DNA of 64,000 nucleotides from Lachnospiraceae bacterium UBA7196 (GTDB taxonomy: Bacteria; Bacillota; Clostridia; Lachnospirales; Lachnospiraceae): positions 62,001-126,000 of the forward strand of contig DKUU01000018.1 in the NCBI GenBank assembly GCA_002490835.1, in the 5' to 3' direction. How positions within the stretch are numbered: the stretch's first letter is position 1; every line of letters begins with the position of its first letter. Position numbers and translations under genes: made by a program. The notes below the pieces were generated by a model. It saw only the letters and a list, made by a program, of their open reading frames with translations. It had not been told where the DNA came from and did no database searches. Positions 17,770-27,114 of this stretch are shown here, in pieces.

Positions 17770-18915
17770 ATGGGAGAACCGGTGCGGGTACTGCATGTGC
17801 TGGGCGGCTTGAGCCTTGGCGGCGCGGAGAGCAGGGTGATGGATCTGTACCGCTGTATGGACAGGGATAAAGTACAGTTTGATTTTTTGATCCATCGTGC
17901 GGATATCAGCGCTGCTGTTTGTCAGAAACATTTTTATGAGGAAGAGGCGGAGTCACTGGGAGCAAAAGTTTATGCGCTACCCAAATTCAAGGTCTATAAT
18001 TACGCCGTGTATCGGCGGGCGGTGAGAGATTTTTTTAAAGAGCATCACGCGTACGCTGTGGTGCAGGGGCATATGACCAGTACGGCGGCGATTTATCTGC
18101 CTCTTGCCAAAAAGGCGGGCATTCCGGTCGTGTGCGCCCATGCCAGAAGTGCGGGTGTGGATCGGGGCATAAAAGGGGTCGTAACGAAACTGTTGCGGCT
18201 TCCGCTGTTGGAAAAGGCCGATTATTGTCTGGCCTGTTCCAGAGAGGCGGGAGAGGCGGTGTTTGGTAAAAAGTGGAACAGTTCGCCCAAGGCGCGTCTT
18301 GTCCCCAATGCTATCGATGTCCGGAGATTCCGGTATAATGTAGCTCTGCGTGAGAAGATGCGCACGGAGCTTTCGTTAAAAGATAGTTTCGTGATCGGGC
18401 ATGTGGGCAGATTTCATTATGCCAAGAATCACGAGTTTCTGCTGGAAATATTCGGCGAACTGCATCAAAGCCTGAAAAAGAAGGGAAAGGCCTGCAAACT
18501 TTTGCTGTTAGGAGAAGGGGAAGGAATGCCGGCGGTGAAAGCGCAGGCGCAGGCGCTTGGCGTGGAGGAGGACGTGCTGTTTCTGGGGAATCGAAGTGAT
18601 GTGGAAGCCTATTATCAGGCGTTCGATCTGTTTTTGTTCCCATCCCGGTTTGAGGGACTGCCGGGCACCGTGGTAGAGGCGCAGGCGGCGGGGCTTAAGT
18701 GTATCATTTCCGACCGCATCACCAAAGAGGTGGGCATCAGTGAACTGGTGCGTTTTCGTAGTCTGGAAGATGGAGCCGGACAGTGGGCCAAGGAAGTGGA
18801 ACAGAGTCTTTCATATGAGAGAAAAGACGGGTGCGAGGCGGTCAGGAAGGCAGGCTTTGACGTGCAGGAGCAGGCGAAGCGGCTGGAACGGTTCTATTTA
18901 ACGGGGACGCTTTAG
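17770..18915 (+). CDS. Glycosyltransferase family 4
   Basis: 381 residues, GT-B fold. LHVLGGLSLGGAESRVMDLY at the N terminus is the glycine-rich acceptor-side motif of EpsF/EpsD-like enzymes. The donor site PSRFEGLPGTVVEAQAAG begins near residue 292. AGGAGG lies a few bases before the ATG. It is the first of three consecutive GT4 genes, which probably add successive sugars to the same lipid-linked unit. Sugar specificity cannot be read. Confidence 0.87.
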   Translation: MGEPVRVLHVLGGLSLGGAESRVMDLYRCMDRDKVQFDFLIHRADISAAVCQKHFYEEEAESLGAKVYALPKFKVYNYAVYRRAVRDFFKEHHAYAVVQGHMTSTAAIYLPLAKKAGIPVVCAHARSAGVDRGIKGVVTKLLRLPLLEKADYCLACSREAGEAVFGKKWNSSPKARLVPNAIDVRRFRYNVALREKMRTELSLKDSFVIGHVGRFHYAKNHEFLLEIFGELHQSLKKKGKACKLLLLGEGEGMPAVKAQAQALGVEEDVLFLGNRSDVEAYYQAFDLFLFPSRFEGLPGTVVEAQAAGLKCIISDRITKEVGISELVRFRSLEDGAGQWAKEVEQSLSYERKDGCEAVRKAGFDVQEQAKRLERFYLTGTL

Positions 18916-18963
18916 TAGTTTGTGGAAAAAGGATTCGAAAGAAGAGGATCGGGAGTATAGCGG

Positions 18964-20079
18964 ATGGATCGGAAAAAGAAGGTAATGCTAATTGTGCCAA
19001 TGCTGCATCAGGGGGGCTTTGAGCGGGTATGCGTGACCACGGCAAGACTGCTTGCACCATATTTTGAAGTCTGCATCGTATTGTTTGATTCCCGTGACAT
19101 TGCCTATGATATTGAAGGACTGCAGGTGATCGACATCCGTTTGGGCGTGAAAGAAGGGATAGCGGGTAAGATATTGCGCGTCATACAGCGCAGTCTGAAG
19201 CTGCGGCGGCTGAAACGGCAGCTGCGCACGGATATTGCCTACAGCTTTGGTTCCACAGCCAATCTTGTCAATGTCCTTTCCGGAAAACGCGCGGAGATTT
19301 GGGTGGGTCTGCGCAGTTATATGGATATGGAAGATGAGGGGAAGATTCGCCTCTTTGTCAGAAGGGCGGACAGGATCCTGTGCTGCTCCGGACAGATCGA
19401 GAAGGAGCTGCGGGAAAAGTATAGATGTGATAAGGCGGTGACGCTGTATAATCCGCTGGATGTGAAGGAACTGCGGGAAAAGGCCGGAACGGAAGACGCG
19501 CAATTGCCGTGGAAAGAGGCGGGGCCTGTCATTGTATCCATGGGGCGGGAGGATGAGGTCAAGGGATTCTGGCATTTGATCAAGGCATATGCGCTGGTAA
19601 AGCAAAAGATTAATAACGCCAGACTGATGATCGTCGGGGATGGCGGGTTTACGGCCTATAAAAAGCTGGCGGAGGAACTTGGCGTGGGGGAGGATGTGTA
19701 TTTCACGGGATTGAAGCATAACCCCTTTCCCTATCTGCAAAGCGCGGCGTTGTATGTGCTGACTTCCAGCCGGGAAGGTTTTCCAAATGCATTGGTGGAG
19801 GCGATGGCGCTGGGACTTCCGGTGATCGCCACGGACTGCCCCACGGGACCGGCGGAGATTTTGGACGGGCAATACGGGATTCTCGTGCCAAATATGAATC
19901 AGGAACCGGATATGGAAGCTTCCCATATCGGGGAGGAAGAGCGGTATCTCGCGGATCGGATCGTTGCGCTGCTGCAGGATGAGGAAGAGATGGCGCGCTA
20001 TGGCAGGCTATCGGTAGAGCGGGCCGGCGCTTTTTCCAAGGAAGAATATATCCGTAAGATTAGAGAACTGGCAAGGTGA
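18964..20079 (+). CDS. Glycosyltransferase family 4
   Basis: 371 residues. Begins with IVPMLHQGGFERVCVTTARL (acceptor-side glycine motif with the E-R pair), and has SSREGFPNALVEAMALGLP near residue 268 for the nucleotide-sugar site. TDCPTGPAEIL follows, a form shared with GalNAc transferases such as PglH/PglJ, though this is not specific. It sits between two other GT4 genes and is expected to act in the cytoplasm on the growing lipid-linked oligosaccharide. Confidence 0.87.
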   Translation: MDRKKKVMLIVPMLHQGGFERVCVTTARLLAPYFEVCIVLFDSRDIAYDIEGLQVIDIRLGVKEGIAGKILRVIQRSLKLRRLKRQLRTDIAYSFGSTANLVNVLSGKRAEIWVGLRSYMDMEDEGKIRLFVRRADRILCCSGQIEKELREKYRCDKAVTLYNPLDVKELREKAGTEDAQLPWKEAGPVIVSMGREDEVKGFWHLIKAYALVKQKINNARLMIVGDGGFTAYKKLAEELGVGEDVYFTGLKHNPFPYLQSAALYVLTSSREGFPNALVEAMALGLPVIATDCPTGPAEILDGQYGILVPNMNQEPDMEASHIGEEERYLADRIVALLQDEEEMARYGRLSVERAGAFSKEEYIRKIRELAR

Positions 20080-20092
20080 GAAGGAGAACAAT

Positions 20093-21217
20093 GTGGCAAG
20101 GAAGATTGCGTTTCATTTAAATTGTCTGGCGCAGGGCGGCGCGGAACGGGTGGTGTCGAATCTGGCTAACTGCTTTGCGGCAAACGGCTATGAAGTACTT
20201 GTGGCAACGCTGTGGCAGGAAGAAAACGAATTTCAATTAGACCCCGGAGTGCGGCGCGTAGATGTGGGCCTAAAGCCAGAGGATAAGAAAAAGAGCCGCT
20301 TGGTTCAGTTTTTGCTGCATATCCGTTATCTGAAACAGTTTTTGCGCGAGGAAAAGCCGGATATTTTGATCCCGTTTGCCAGAAAAGCTCTCTACCGCGG
20401 TCTGACTGCGGCCTTTTTTATGAAGATACCGGTACTCATCTCCATTCGCACGGATCCGGTGGGACATTACGACATGCTGATTGACAAGGTGCAGATTCCT
20501 TTTCTCTTTCCCAGAGCGGACGGCTGCGTATTTCAGACGGAGGGAGCGAGAGCGTTCTTTGCGCCCAGACTGCAGAAAAATTCCCGCATTATCTTAAATC
20601 CCCTGAATCCAAAATATATCGGCGTGCCGCAGCCTGAAAGGCGGACGAAGACCGTTGTGCAGTCGGGCCGTCTGGTGGATTTCAAAAATCAGGAGATGCT
20701 GATCAGGGCCTTTCATGAAGTACACAAAAAGCATCCGGACTATGATTTAAAGATATACGGTCCCGATTCGGAGGACGGCACAAAGCAGCTTTTGGAGCGT
20801 ACCATTGCCGAACTTCACGCAGAAGATTACGTGCATCTGATGGGTGCGAGCGATTCTCTGGAAAAGGATCTTGCGGACGCGGCCCTCTTTGCCTTCAGTT
20901 CGGACTGGGAAGGCCTTCCCAATGCGCTGATGGAGGCGATGGCGCTGGGGCTTCCCATCGTGGCCACGGACTGTCCCTGCGGCGGCCCGCGCACCATTAT
21001 GACGAATGAGGAGGACGGACTGCTCATTCCCATCAAGGATCAGAAGGCGATGGAGGAAGGTATCAACCGCCTGATCGAGGATCCTGCCTTTGCGGAAAAA
21101 CTGGGCAGGAATGCACGGAAAATTACGGAAAAAGCAAACGAAAACGCAATTTACGAACAATGGCGGGATTATATCGAAGAATTGTGCGCGAAATACCAGA
21201 GAAAGAAAAAAGGATAA
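20093..21217 (+). CDS. Glycosyltransferase family 4
   Basis: 374 residues. Start is the GTG at 20093: AAGGAG lies six bases upstream and the nearby ATG at 20091 is out of frame. HLNCLAQGGAERVVSNLANC is the N-terminal motif and SSDWEGLPNALMEAMALGLP (about residue 269) the donor site, followed by TDCPCGGPRTIM. It resembles the preceding GT4 and the GT4 half of the fusion at 43893 in motif style, suggesting related donors. The next gene starts one base after its stop. Confidence 0.87.
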   Translation: MARKIAFHLNCLAQGGAERVVSNLANCFAANGYEVLVATLWQEENEFQLDPGVRRVDVGLKPEDKKKSRLVQFLLHIRYLKQFLREEKPDILIPFARKALYRGLTAAFFMKIPVLISIRTDPVGHYDMLIDKVQIPFLFPRADGCVFQTEGARAFFAPRLQKNSRIILNPLNPKYIGVPQPERRTKTVVQSGRLVDFKNQEMLIRAFHEVHKKHPDYDLKIYGPDSEDGTKQLLERTIAELHAEDYVHLMGASDSLEKDLADAALFAFSSDWEGLPNALMEAMALGLPIVATDCPCGGPRTIMTNEEDGLLIPIKDQKAMEEGINRLIEDPAFAEKLGRNARKITEKANENAIYEQWRDYIEELCAKYQRKKKG

Positions 21218-21218
21218 T

Positions 21219-23078
21219 ATGAAGGAACCATTTGGAGACAAGAAAATACAGGCACCTTCAGGGCGGGAGGCTCTGCTCATGCTCCCCTTTGCTTTCTGCT
21301 ACGCTTTTTTCATTGTTTTGGGGGACTGGCAGCGCTCCGCAATGTACAGCAATGCGCGGAATATGGGAAGGCTTGCGCTTTACACCGTTATTGCATGGGG
21401 CGTTTTGCTGCTGCTTGGTTTTTTGCTGGAAAATGGCAGCGTGCTGGCGGCGCATTTGACGGTGCGTTTTAGGGGAAAGTTCACATTGCCTGCGGGTGCG
21501 CGAAAGATTTTTACTGTAATGTTTTTAAAAGGAAGCAGGCGGCGGGGACGCTGGCAGGTTTGGCTTTTGTTTTCCCTGTTTTGTCTGCTCTGTTATCTGC
21601 CCTATTTTCTGATGTATTATCCCACTTGGTTTAATAATGACGCGATTTGGCAGATGGAGCAGGCGCTTGGAATGGCGGCAAAGTCAAACCACCACCCTTA
21701 CTTTCATACCCTGATCGTAAAATTGTTTCTAAAGACGGGGAATTTTCTGTTCGGCGATCTGACGGCAGCAGTGGCTTTTTATACCTTTTTTCAGATGGCG
21801 ATGACGGCGGCGGTGTTTGGGTTTCTCCTGTTTCTTTTATATCAAAGAGGGACGGGGCTGGTTTGGCTTATTCTGGCAGTTTGCTTTTATGCGCTGCTTC
21901 CGGTCAACGCAATGCTCTCGATCTGTATGGGAAAGGACGCTTGGTTTACGGCGGCGTTTCTGTTGTTTATGTGGGCTGTTTCTGCCTGTGCGCAGGCGGA
22001 AGGAGCTGTGAATGGAGTGGAGAGCGGGCAGGCAGAAGGTTTGTCTGGCTTTGCGGGACATAAGGGAGCGCGCGGACGGTGGTGTTGGTTTGCCGTGACG
22101 GGGTTGGCAGTCTGTCTGCTGCGCAGCAACGGCATTTTTGTCTTTCTGGGGACGGCGGTGTTTATGATCCTGTCCGCCCTGTGGCGAAAGAAGACGGTGT
22201 GGTGTGAAAGCGGGATGACTGCATGGGATGGGGCGACGAAACGGGAAGGCGGAGCGTCTGCGCAGGATGAGACACAGCGGCGTGAAGGCAGGACGGGGGC
22301 AGTCAGGTGGTTGAGGCAGCCTGTGTTTGTTTCAGTAGTGACGGTGCTGGTCCTGTATCTGCTCTGGCAGGGGCCGGTGTTATCTGCGCTCCATGTCGAA
22401 CCGCCGGACACCATCGAGAGCCTGACAATGCCGACCCAGCATCTGCTATGCGCCTATCAAAGGGGCGGCTGCCTGACAGCGGAGCAGATCGATATGCTGG
22501 AGCGGGTGGTGCCGCTTGCCGAAATCGACGAGTATTACAATCCGTATTTGTTTGATATGACAAAGAATTACATACGACAGAACGGTCATCAGGAAGTGAT
22601 AGCCGAAAACAAGGGCGCCTATGCGAAGCTTTGGCTTATGGTGGGACTAAGAAATCCCATGCTCTATCTGGAAGGGGAGATTCGGCAGACTGCGGGATAT
22701 TATGCCCTGCATATTCCCCATGAGACTTATCTTTACGGGGATTATTTTATGGTGGATAATCCCTTTGGCATCGAGAATGAGAGAAAGCTGTTTACTTACG
22801 ACGCCAGCCTTGCTATGGGAAAGTTTTTAAAGGATTTTCAGGAACTCTACAGACGGGTGTGGAGTCTGGGAGCGAATACATGGCTTTTGCTGCTTGCTCT
22901 GGCCTGCGCCCTCTACAGAAGAAGGCGGATCGCGGCGTTTTTGCCAGCGCTGTGCCTGTTGGGAAGTTTGATGCTCGCGACTCCGGTTTATAATGAGTTC
23001 CGGTATGCCAACGGGGTGTTTGCGGCGCTGCCGGTGGTGATATGTTTTGGATTGGGAAAGGTTGATGGTGAATCGTAA
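21219..23078 (+). CDS. DUF6020-type large membrane protein
   Basis: 619 residues from the ATG at 21219 (AAGG six bases upstream). There are about 12-13 hydrophobic segments. The segment YYPTWFNNDAIWQMEQALG, then NHHPYFHTLIVKLF (about residues 140-175), resembles the conserved first loop of DUF6020 proteins, which look like GT-C polyprenyl-linked sugar transferases. A charged insert occurs at about residues 265-290 and again near 330-355. An extracytoplasmic glycosylation role is inferred from topology only. It ends the GC-richer polysaccharide block; the ORF6N gene follows 14 bases later. Confidence 0.7.
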   Translation: MKEPFGDKKIQAPSGREALLMLPFAFCYAFFIVLGDWQRSAMYSNARNMGRLALYTVIAWGVLLLLGFLLENGSVLAAHLTVRFRGKFTLPAGARKIFTVMFLKGSRRRGRWQVWLLFSLFCLLCYLPYFLMYYPTWFNNDAIWQMEQALGMAAKSNHHPYFHTLIVKLFLKTGNFLFGDLTAAVAFYTFFQMAMTAAVFGFLLFLLYQRGTGLVWLILAVCFYALLPVNAMLSICMGKDAWFTAAFLLFMWAVSACAQAEGAVNGVESGQAEGLSGFAGHKGARGRWCWFAVTGLAVCLLRSNGIFVFLGTAVFMILSALWRKKTVWCESGMTAWDGATKREGGASAQDETQRREGRTGAVRWLRQPVFVSVVTVLVLYLLWQGPVLSALHVEPPDTIESLTMPTQHLLCAYQRGGCLTAEQIDMLERVVPLAEIDEYYNPYLFDMTKNYIRQNGHQEVIAENKGAYAKLWLMVGLRNPMLYLEGEIRQTAGYYALHIPHETYLYGDYFMVDNPFGIENERKLFTYDASLAMGKFLKDFQELYRRVWSLGANTWLLLLALACALYRRRRIAAFLPALCLLGSLMLATPVYNEFRYANGVFAALPVVICFGLGKVDGES

Positions 23079-23092
23079 GGGGGAAGACGATT

Positions 23093-24064
23093 ATGGAAGA
23101 TAACAAAGCAGAGAAAATTTCAGTCCAAGATAAATTATTGCCGGAAACGAAAATATCAGAAAATACAATCAAAAATTTAATATATACAATTCGGGGACAA
23201 CAGGTTATTTTGGACAGTGACTTAGCTAAGCTGTATCAGGTAGAAACAAAGGCTTTAAATAGAGCTATGAAGAGAAATATTGACAGATTTCCGGAAGATT
23301 TTTGCTTTCAGTTATCGAAAGACGAATATGAAAACTTGAAGTGCCAAATTGGTACTTCAAGTTTAGACGAAGATGAAAAGGTGAATGGACATGGTGGAAG
23401 AAGAAAACTGCCATATGTTTTTACAGAACAGGGAATTTCCATGCTTTCAGCAGTATTACACAGCGAAACTGCGGTAAAAGTAAGCATCGGGATTATGCGT
23501 GCATTTGTTGAAATGCGCAGATTTTTGGCGAATAATGCGCTGATATTTGAAAGGATAAATGAAATTGAGGTCAGGCAGCTTGCGTTCCAGAAAAACGCAG
23601 AAGAAAAATTTGATGAGGTTTTTCATTATATATCAGAACATGAAGAATCTTCACAAAAGATATTTTTTAATGGACAGATATATGATGCCTTTAGTTTGCT
23701 GGTAGATTTGGTATCAAGAGCAGAAAAAAGGCTGGTGCTGATAGATAATTATGTTGATATAAATACGTTAAATATATTAGCCAAGAAAAAAGAGGATGTA
23801 GAAGTTATCATCTATACAGTAGCAGGCACAAGATTGTCGGTAAGGGATGTAAATAACTTTAATCAGCAATATCCGACATTGAGAGTTAAGTATACGGGTG
23901 TATTTCATGATAGATTTATGGTTATAGATGATACTTACGCATATCATATTGGGGCTTCGATGAAGGATGCGGGAAAGAAGTGCTTTGGCATTAATTTAAT
24001 TGATGATACAAGAATTGTTAATGATATTTTAGAACGTTTGATGTTGGAATCAGAAGAAGCGTAG
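23093..24064 (+). CDS. ORF6N-domain protein with C-terminal phospholipase-D-like region
   Basis: 323 residues. The ORF6N DNA-binding domain spans about residues 25-145: IRGQQVILDSDLAKLYQVET, RNIDRFPEDFCFQL, and YVFTEQGISMLSAVL. A coiled linker is followed by a C-terminal part (about 200-320) with FHDRFMVIDD and YHIGASMKDAGKKCF, which resembles one HxK-type block of phospholipase-D-like folds, with R in place of K. ORF6N proteins are known from phages and from genes beside restriction systems. Base composition is AT-richer than upstream, marking the left edge of the island. Likely a DNA-binding regulator or defence accessory. Confidence 0.8.
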   Translation: MEDNKAEKISVQDKLLPETKISENTIKNLIYTIRGQQVILDSDLAKLYQVETKALNRAMKRNIDRFPEDFCFQLSKDEYENLKCQIGTSSLDEDEKVNGHGGRRKLPYVFTEQGISMLSAVLHSETAVKVSIGIMRAFVEMRRFLANNALIFERINEIEVRQLAFQKNAEEKFDEVFHYISEHEESSQKIFFNGQIYDAFSLLVDLVSRAEKRLVLIDNYVDINTLNILAKKKEDVEVIIYTVAGTRLSVRDVNNFNQQYPTLRVKYTGVFHDRFMVIDDTYAYHIGASMKDAGKKCFGINLIDDTRIVNDILERLMLESEEA

Positions 24065-24127
24065 AAGCGAAGAAGTATGAAAGAATTCCATTATAAACAT
24101 TATTGCGGAAGGTGAATTGTTAGAGGA

Positions 24128-24158
24128 TTGAACTGTTTCCAAAATGGAAATAGTTCAA
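24128..24158. other. 14-bp hairpin between the ORF6N gene and hsdM
   Basis: 24128-24141 pairs with 24145-24158 (one G-T wobble) with a three-base AAA loop. No T-run follows, so it may be a weak terminator or an operator. Apart from the promoter at 24270-24298, nothing else is evident in the 287-base gap 24065-24351. Confidence 0.6.
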
Positions 24159-24269
24159 CAAGAAGGGAATCGGCAGGTTAGGAGAAAGGTTGATTATTAT
24201 TTGCTTAATGCGATTATTTCTGTAGACTACTGCGTCAATTCCAAGAGAGCAATGGGTTTACGGATATGG

Positions 24270-24298
24270 TAGAAAACGTAACGTAGTAGTGATATAAT
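24270..24298 (+). promoter_or_regulatory. Extended -10 promoter for the hsd operon
   Basis: A perfect TATAAT (24293-24298) preceded by TGA (extended -10), with a weak -35 TAGAAA (24270-24275) 17 bases upstream. It lies about 50 bases before the GTG of hsdM. Confidence 0.7.
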
Positions 24299-24351
24299 GT
24301 GTATACATTAACAGTAGAAAGAAATTTATAAAAACCGAGGGGGATACATAG

Positions 24352-25923
24352 GTGGCACCTAAAGCAAAGACAAAAGAAGTTTCCATGGAAGAAGCGTTGT
24401 GGAAATCTGCGGATAAACTAAGGGGATCAGTAGAACCGTCAGAATATAAACATGTGGTATTAAGTTTGTTCTTCTTGAAGTTTGCAAGTGATAAATTTGA
24501 AGCGCAAAGGGAAAAAATCATTGTTGACGGTATGGAGAAATTTGTGGATAATATTGCTTTTTATACGAAGGATAATGTGTTTTATCTGCCACCGGAAAGC
24601 AGATGGTCTTACATCATGGAAAATGCCAAACAGGATGATATTGCTTTAAAGATAGATACAGCCCTGTTTACCATTGAAAAAACGAATCCCATTTTGAAAG
24701 GCGCTCTGCCGGATAACTATTATTCTCGTTTACAGATTGATACTGTTAAATTGGCATCCTTGTTAGATGAAATCAACAAGATTGATACTACAAAAGATAA
24801 AGAGAATGACATTATTGGTCGTATGTATGAATACTTCCTTAGTAAATTTGCGATTGCCGAGGGAAAAGGAAAGGGAGAATTTTACACACCTAAAACGATT
24901 GTAAACCTGATAGCAGAACTGATAGAGCCCTATGATGGAACATTATATGACCCATGTTGTGGTTCGGGTGGTATGTTTGTACAGTCCATAAAGTTTATTG
25001 AGGCGCATCACGGAAATAAAAAGAAGGTTTCTATTTATGGACAGGAATATACGAATACTACCTATAAATTGGCAAAAATGAATCTGGCGATTCGGGGGAT
25101 ATCGGCGAATCTTGGTGAGATGGCGGCGAATACGTTTACAAATGACCAGCACAAAGAATTGAAGGCGGATTATATCATGGCGAATCCGCCATTTAATCAG
25201 AAAGAATGGCGTGCCGCCGATGAGTTAACAGATGATGCAAGATGGGATGGATACGAAGTACCGCCGACGAGTAATGCCAATTACGGGTGGATTCTTAATA
25301 TTGTGTCGAAAATGTCACAAAACGGGGTGGCAGGCTTTTTACTTGCTAATGGTGCATTGTCTGATGACGGAGCGGAGCTAAAAATCAGACAAAGGTTAAT
25401 TGAAAATGATCTGGTGGAGGCGATTTTGATTTTGCCCCGCAATCTTTTTTACACGACCGATATCAGCGTAACACTCTGGATTCTGAATAGGAATAAAAGA
25501 GAGCGCACAGTAGATATGAATGGGGTAGAGAAACATTATCGCAATCGGGAAAAAGAAATACTTTTTATGGATTTGCGGCAGATAGGAAGTCCGTATGAAA
25601 AGAAATACATAGAGTTGACGGCGGCGGATCGGGCAAAAGTGGTTGAAACATATCATAACTGGCAGCAGGCAGGGTATGAAGATATTTATGAGAATATACC
25701 GGAATTTTGTTATTCTGCGGGATTTGATGAGGTAAAAGAAAAGGGATTTACGCTTGTGCCAAGCAGATATATCGAGTTCGTGAATCGGGATGAGAATATT
25801 GACTTTGATACGAAGATGAAAGCGTTGCAAGCGGAGTTAAAGGAATTGCTGATTGAGGAGGAAAAATCGAAAGCGGATTTGTTAGGGGTGTTTAAGGAGT
25901 TGGGGTATGAAATCGAATTATAG
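24352..25923 (+). CDS. hsdM: Type I restriction-modification methyltransferase subunit
   Basis: 523 residues, typical HsdM length. The N-terminal helical HsdM_N domain (about residues 10-150) is followed by the N6-adenine methyltransferase core. The AdoMet motif is DPCCGSGGMF at about 200-209 and the catalytic NPPF is at N278. With HsdS it methylates adenines in a bipartite target; with HsdR it forms the restriction complex. The start is the GTG at 24352, with GAGGGG nine bases upstream. hsdS overlaps its 3' end by 17 bases, ensuring co-translation. Confidence 0.95.
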   Translation: MAPKAKTKEVSMEEALWKSADKLRGSVEPSEYKHVVLSLFFLKFASDKFEAQREKIIVDGMEKFVDNIAFYTKDNVFYLPPESRWSYIMENAKQDDIALKIDTALFTIEKTNPILKGALPDNYYSRLQIDTVKLASLLDEINKIDTTKDKENDIIGRMYEYFLSKFAIAEGKGKGEFYTPKTIVNLIAELIEPYDGTLYDPCCGSGGMFVQSIKFIEAHHGNKKKVSIYGQEYTNTTYKLAKMNLAIRGISANLGEMAANTFTNDQHKELKADYIMANPPFNQKEWRAADELTDDARWDGYEVPPTSNANYGWILNIVSKMSQNGVAGFLLANGALSDDGAELKIRQRLIENDLVEAILILPRNLFYTTDISVTLWILNRNKRERTVDMNGVEKHYRNREKEILFMDLRQIGSPYEKKYIELTAADRAKVVETYHNWQQAGYEDIYENIPEFCYSAGFDEVKEKGFTLVPSRYIEFVNRDENIDFDTKMKALQAELKELLIEEEKSKADLLGVFKELGYEIEL

Positions 25924-27082
25924 GAAACTGGGGGAATTTATTCGTCAAGTAGATATACGTAATGTGGATGGCAAAGAAGAAAATTTGTTAGGAGTATCTG
26001 TACAAAAAGTATTTATTCCATCAATTGCAAATACTGTTGGAACTGATTTTACAAAATATAAGGTTGTCAAAAAGGGACAATTTACATATATTCCAGATAC
26101 TTCTCGACGAGGCGATAAAATAGGAATAGCATTGCTTGAAGATTACGAAGAAGGGCTGGTTAGTAATGTCTATACAGTATTTGAGATAATTGATGAAGAA
26201 CAGTTGCTTCCTAAGTATTTGATGCTGTGGTTTAGCAGACCTGAGTTTGACCGTTATGCTCGTTTTAAATCACACGGAAGCGTACGAGAAGTAATGGATT
26301 GGGAAGAAATGTGTAATGTGGAGTTACCTGTTCCTAATATTGATGCGCAACAGAAAATTGTTGAAGCGTATATGATAGTAGAGGAGAGAATTAAACTTAA
26401 ACGGAAGATAAATGATAATTTAGTAGCGATTGGTACGGCTTTTATCCAAGAAAGCGTCGGTAGAGGCGCTTTGATAAATCTGACCGAAACGGAAGAAGAT
26501 AGCTTAAATTTGCCAGAGAATTCTAAGATTCGAACCGTATCCGAGTTTTGCGCTGATACAAAATCTGGTTCAACCCCATCCCGTACCAATAATGAATATT
26601 GGGAAAACGGGACGATTCCTTGGGTGAAATCGGGAGAAGTTCATAACAATATTACGCTACAAACCGAGGAATATATTTCACCTTTAGGTTTGAAAGAGAG
26701 TTCTACGAAGTTGCTCCCTAAGGACACTGTTTTGATGGCTATGTATGGCGTTACTGCAGGAGAAGTTGGCTATCTTGCTATTGAAGCAACGACCAATCAA
26801 GCAATTTGCGGTATGAAATGTCATTCAAAATCAGATGCTGCATACTTGTATTTCTCACTAATTCAAAGCCAAGCGGCAATAAGCAGACTTTCTAACGGTG
26901 GAGCACAGGATAACCTCAGTAAAAAATTTATTGATAACATAAAAATTGTTGTTCCGCCGCCTGAGTTTATCGAAAAACTGAATCTTGCCACAATCGTTGA
27001 GCAAATGATCTTAAATACAAAGGAAATTGTTCTGCTTGAAGAATTACAATCCACGGCGTTGACTCAGTTGTTAAGCTGCTAG
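25907..27082 (+). CDS. hsdS: Type I restriction-modification specificity subunit
   Basis: 391 residues with two target recognition domains. The first starts near residue 4 (YRKLGEFIRQVDIRN) and the second near residue 200 (IRTVSEFCADTKSGSTPSRT, then IPWVKSGEV). Each is followed by a helical spacer (QQKIVEAYMIVEERIKLKRK, and the C-terminal LNLATIVEQMI segment). The two domains define the two halves of the DNA target, which cannot be predicted here. The first domain lacks the SGSTPS-type opening present in the second, so the two halves recognise unlike sequences. It begins inside hsdM. Confidence 0.93.
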   Translation: MKSNYRKLGEFIRQVDIRNVDGKEENLLGVSVQKVFIPSIANTVGTDFTKYKVVKKGQFTYIPDTSRRGDKIGIALLEDYEEGLVSNVYTVFEIIDEEQLLPKYLMLWFSRPEFDRYARFKSHGSVREVMDWEEMCNVELPVPNIDAQQKIVEAYMIVEERIKLKRKINDNLVAIGTAFIQESVGRGALINLTETEEDSLNLPENSKIRTVSEFCADTKSGSTPSRTNNEYWENGTIPWVKSGEVHNNITLQTEEYISPLGLKESSTKLLPKDTVLMAMYGVTAGEVGYLAIEATTNQAICGMKCHSKSDAAYLYFSLIQSQAAISRLSNGGAQDNLSKKFIDNIKIVVPPPEFIEKLNLATIVEQMILNTKEIVLLEELQSTALTQLLSC

Positions 27083-27114
27083 ATTATTATTAACAGGTCA
27101 CCAAAAAGGAGAAA

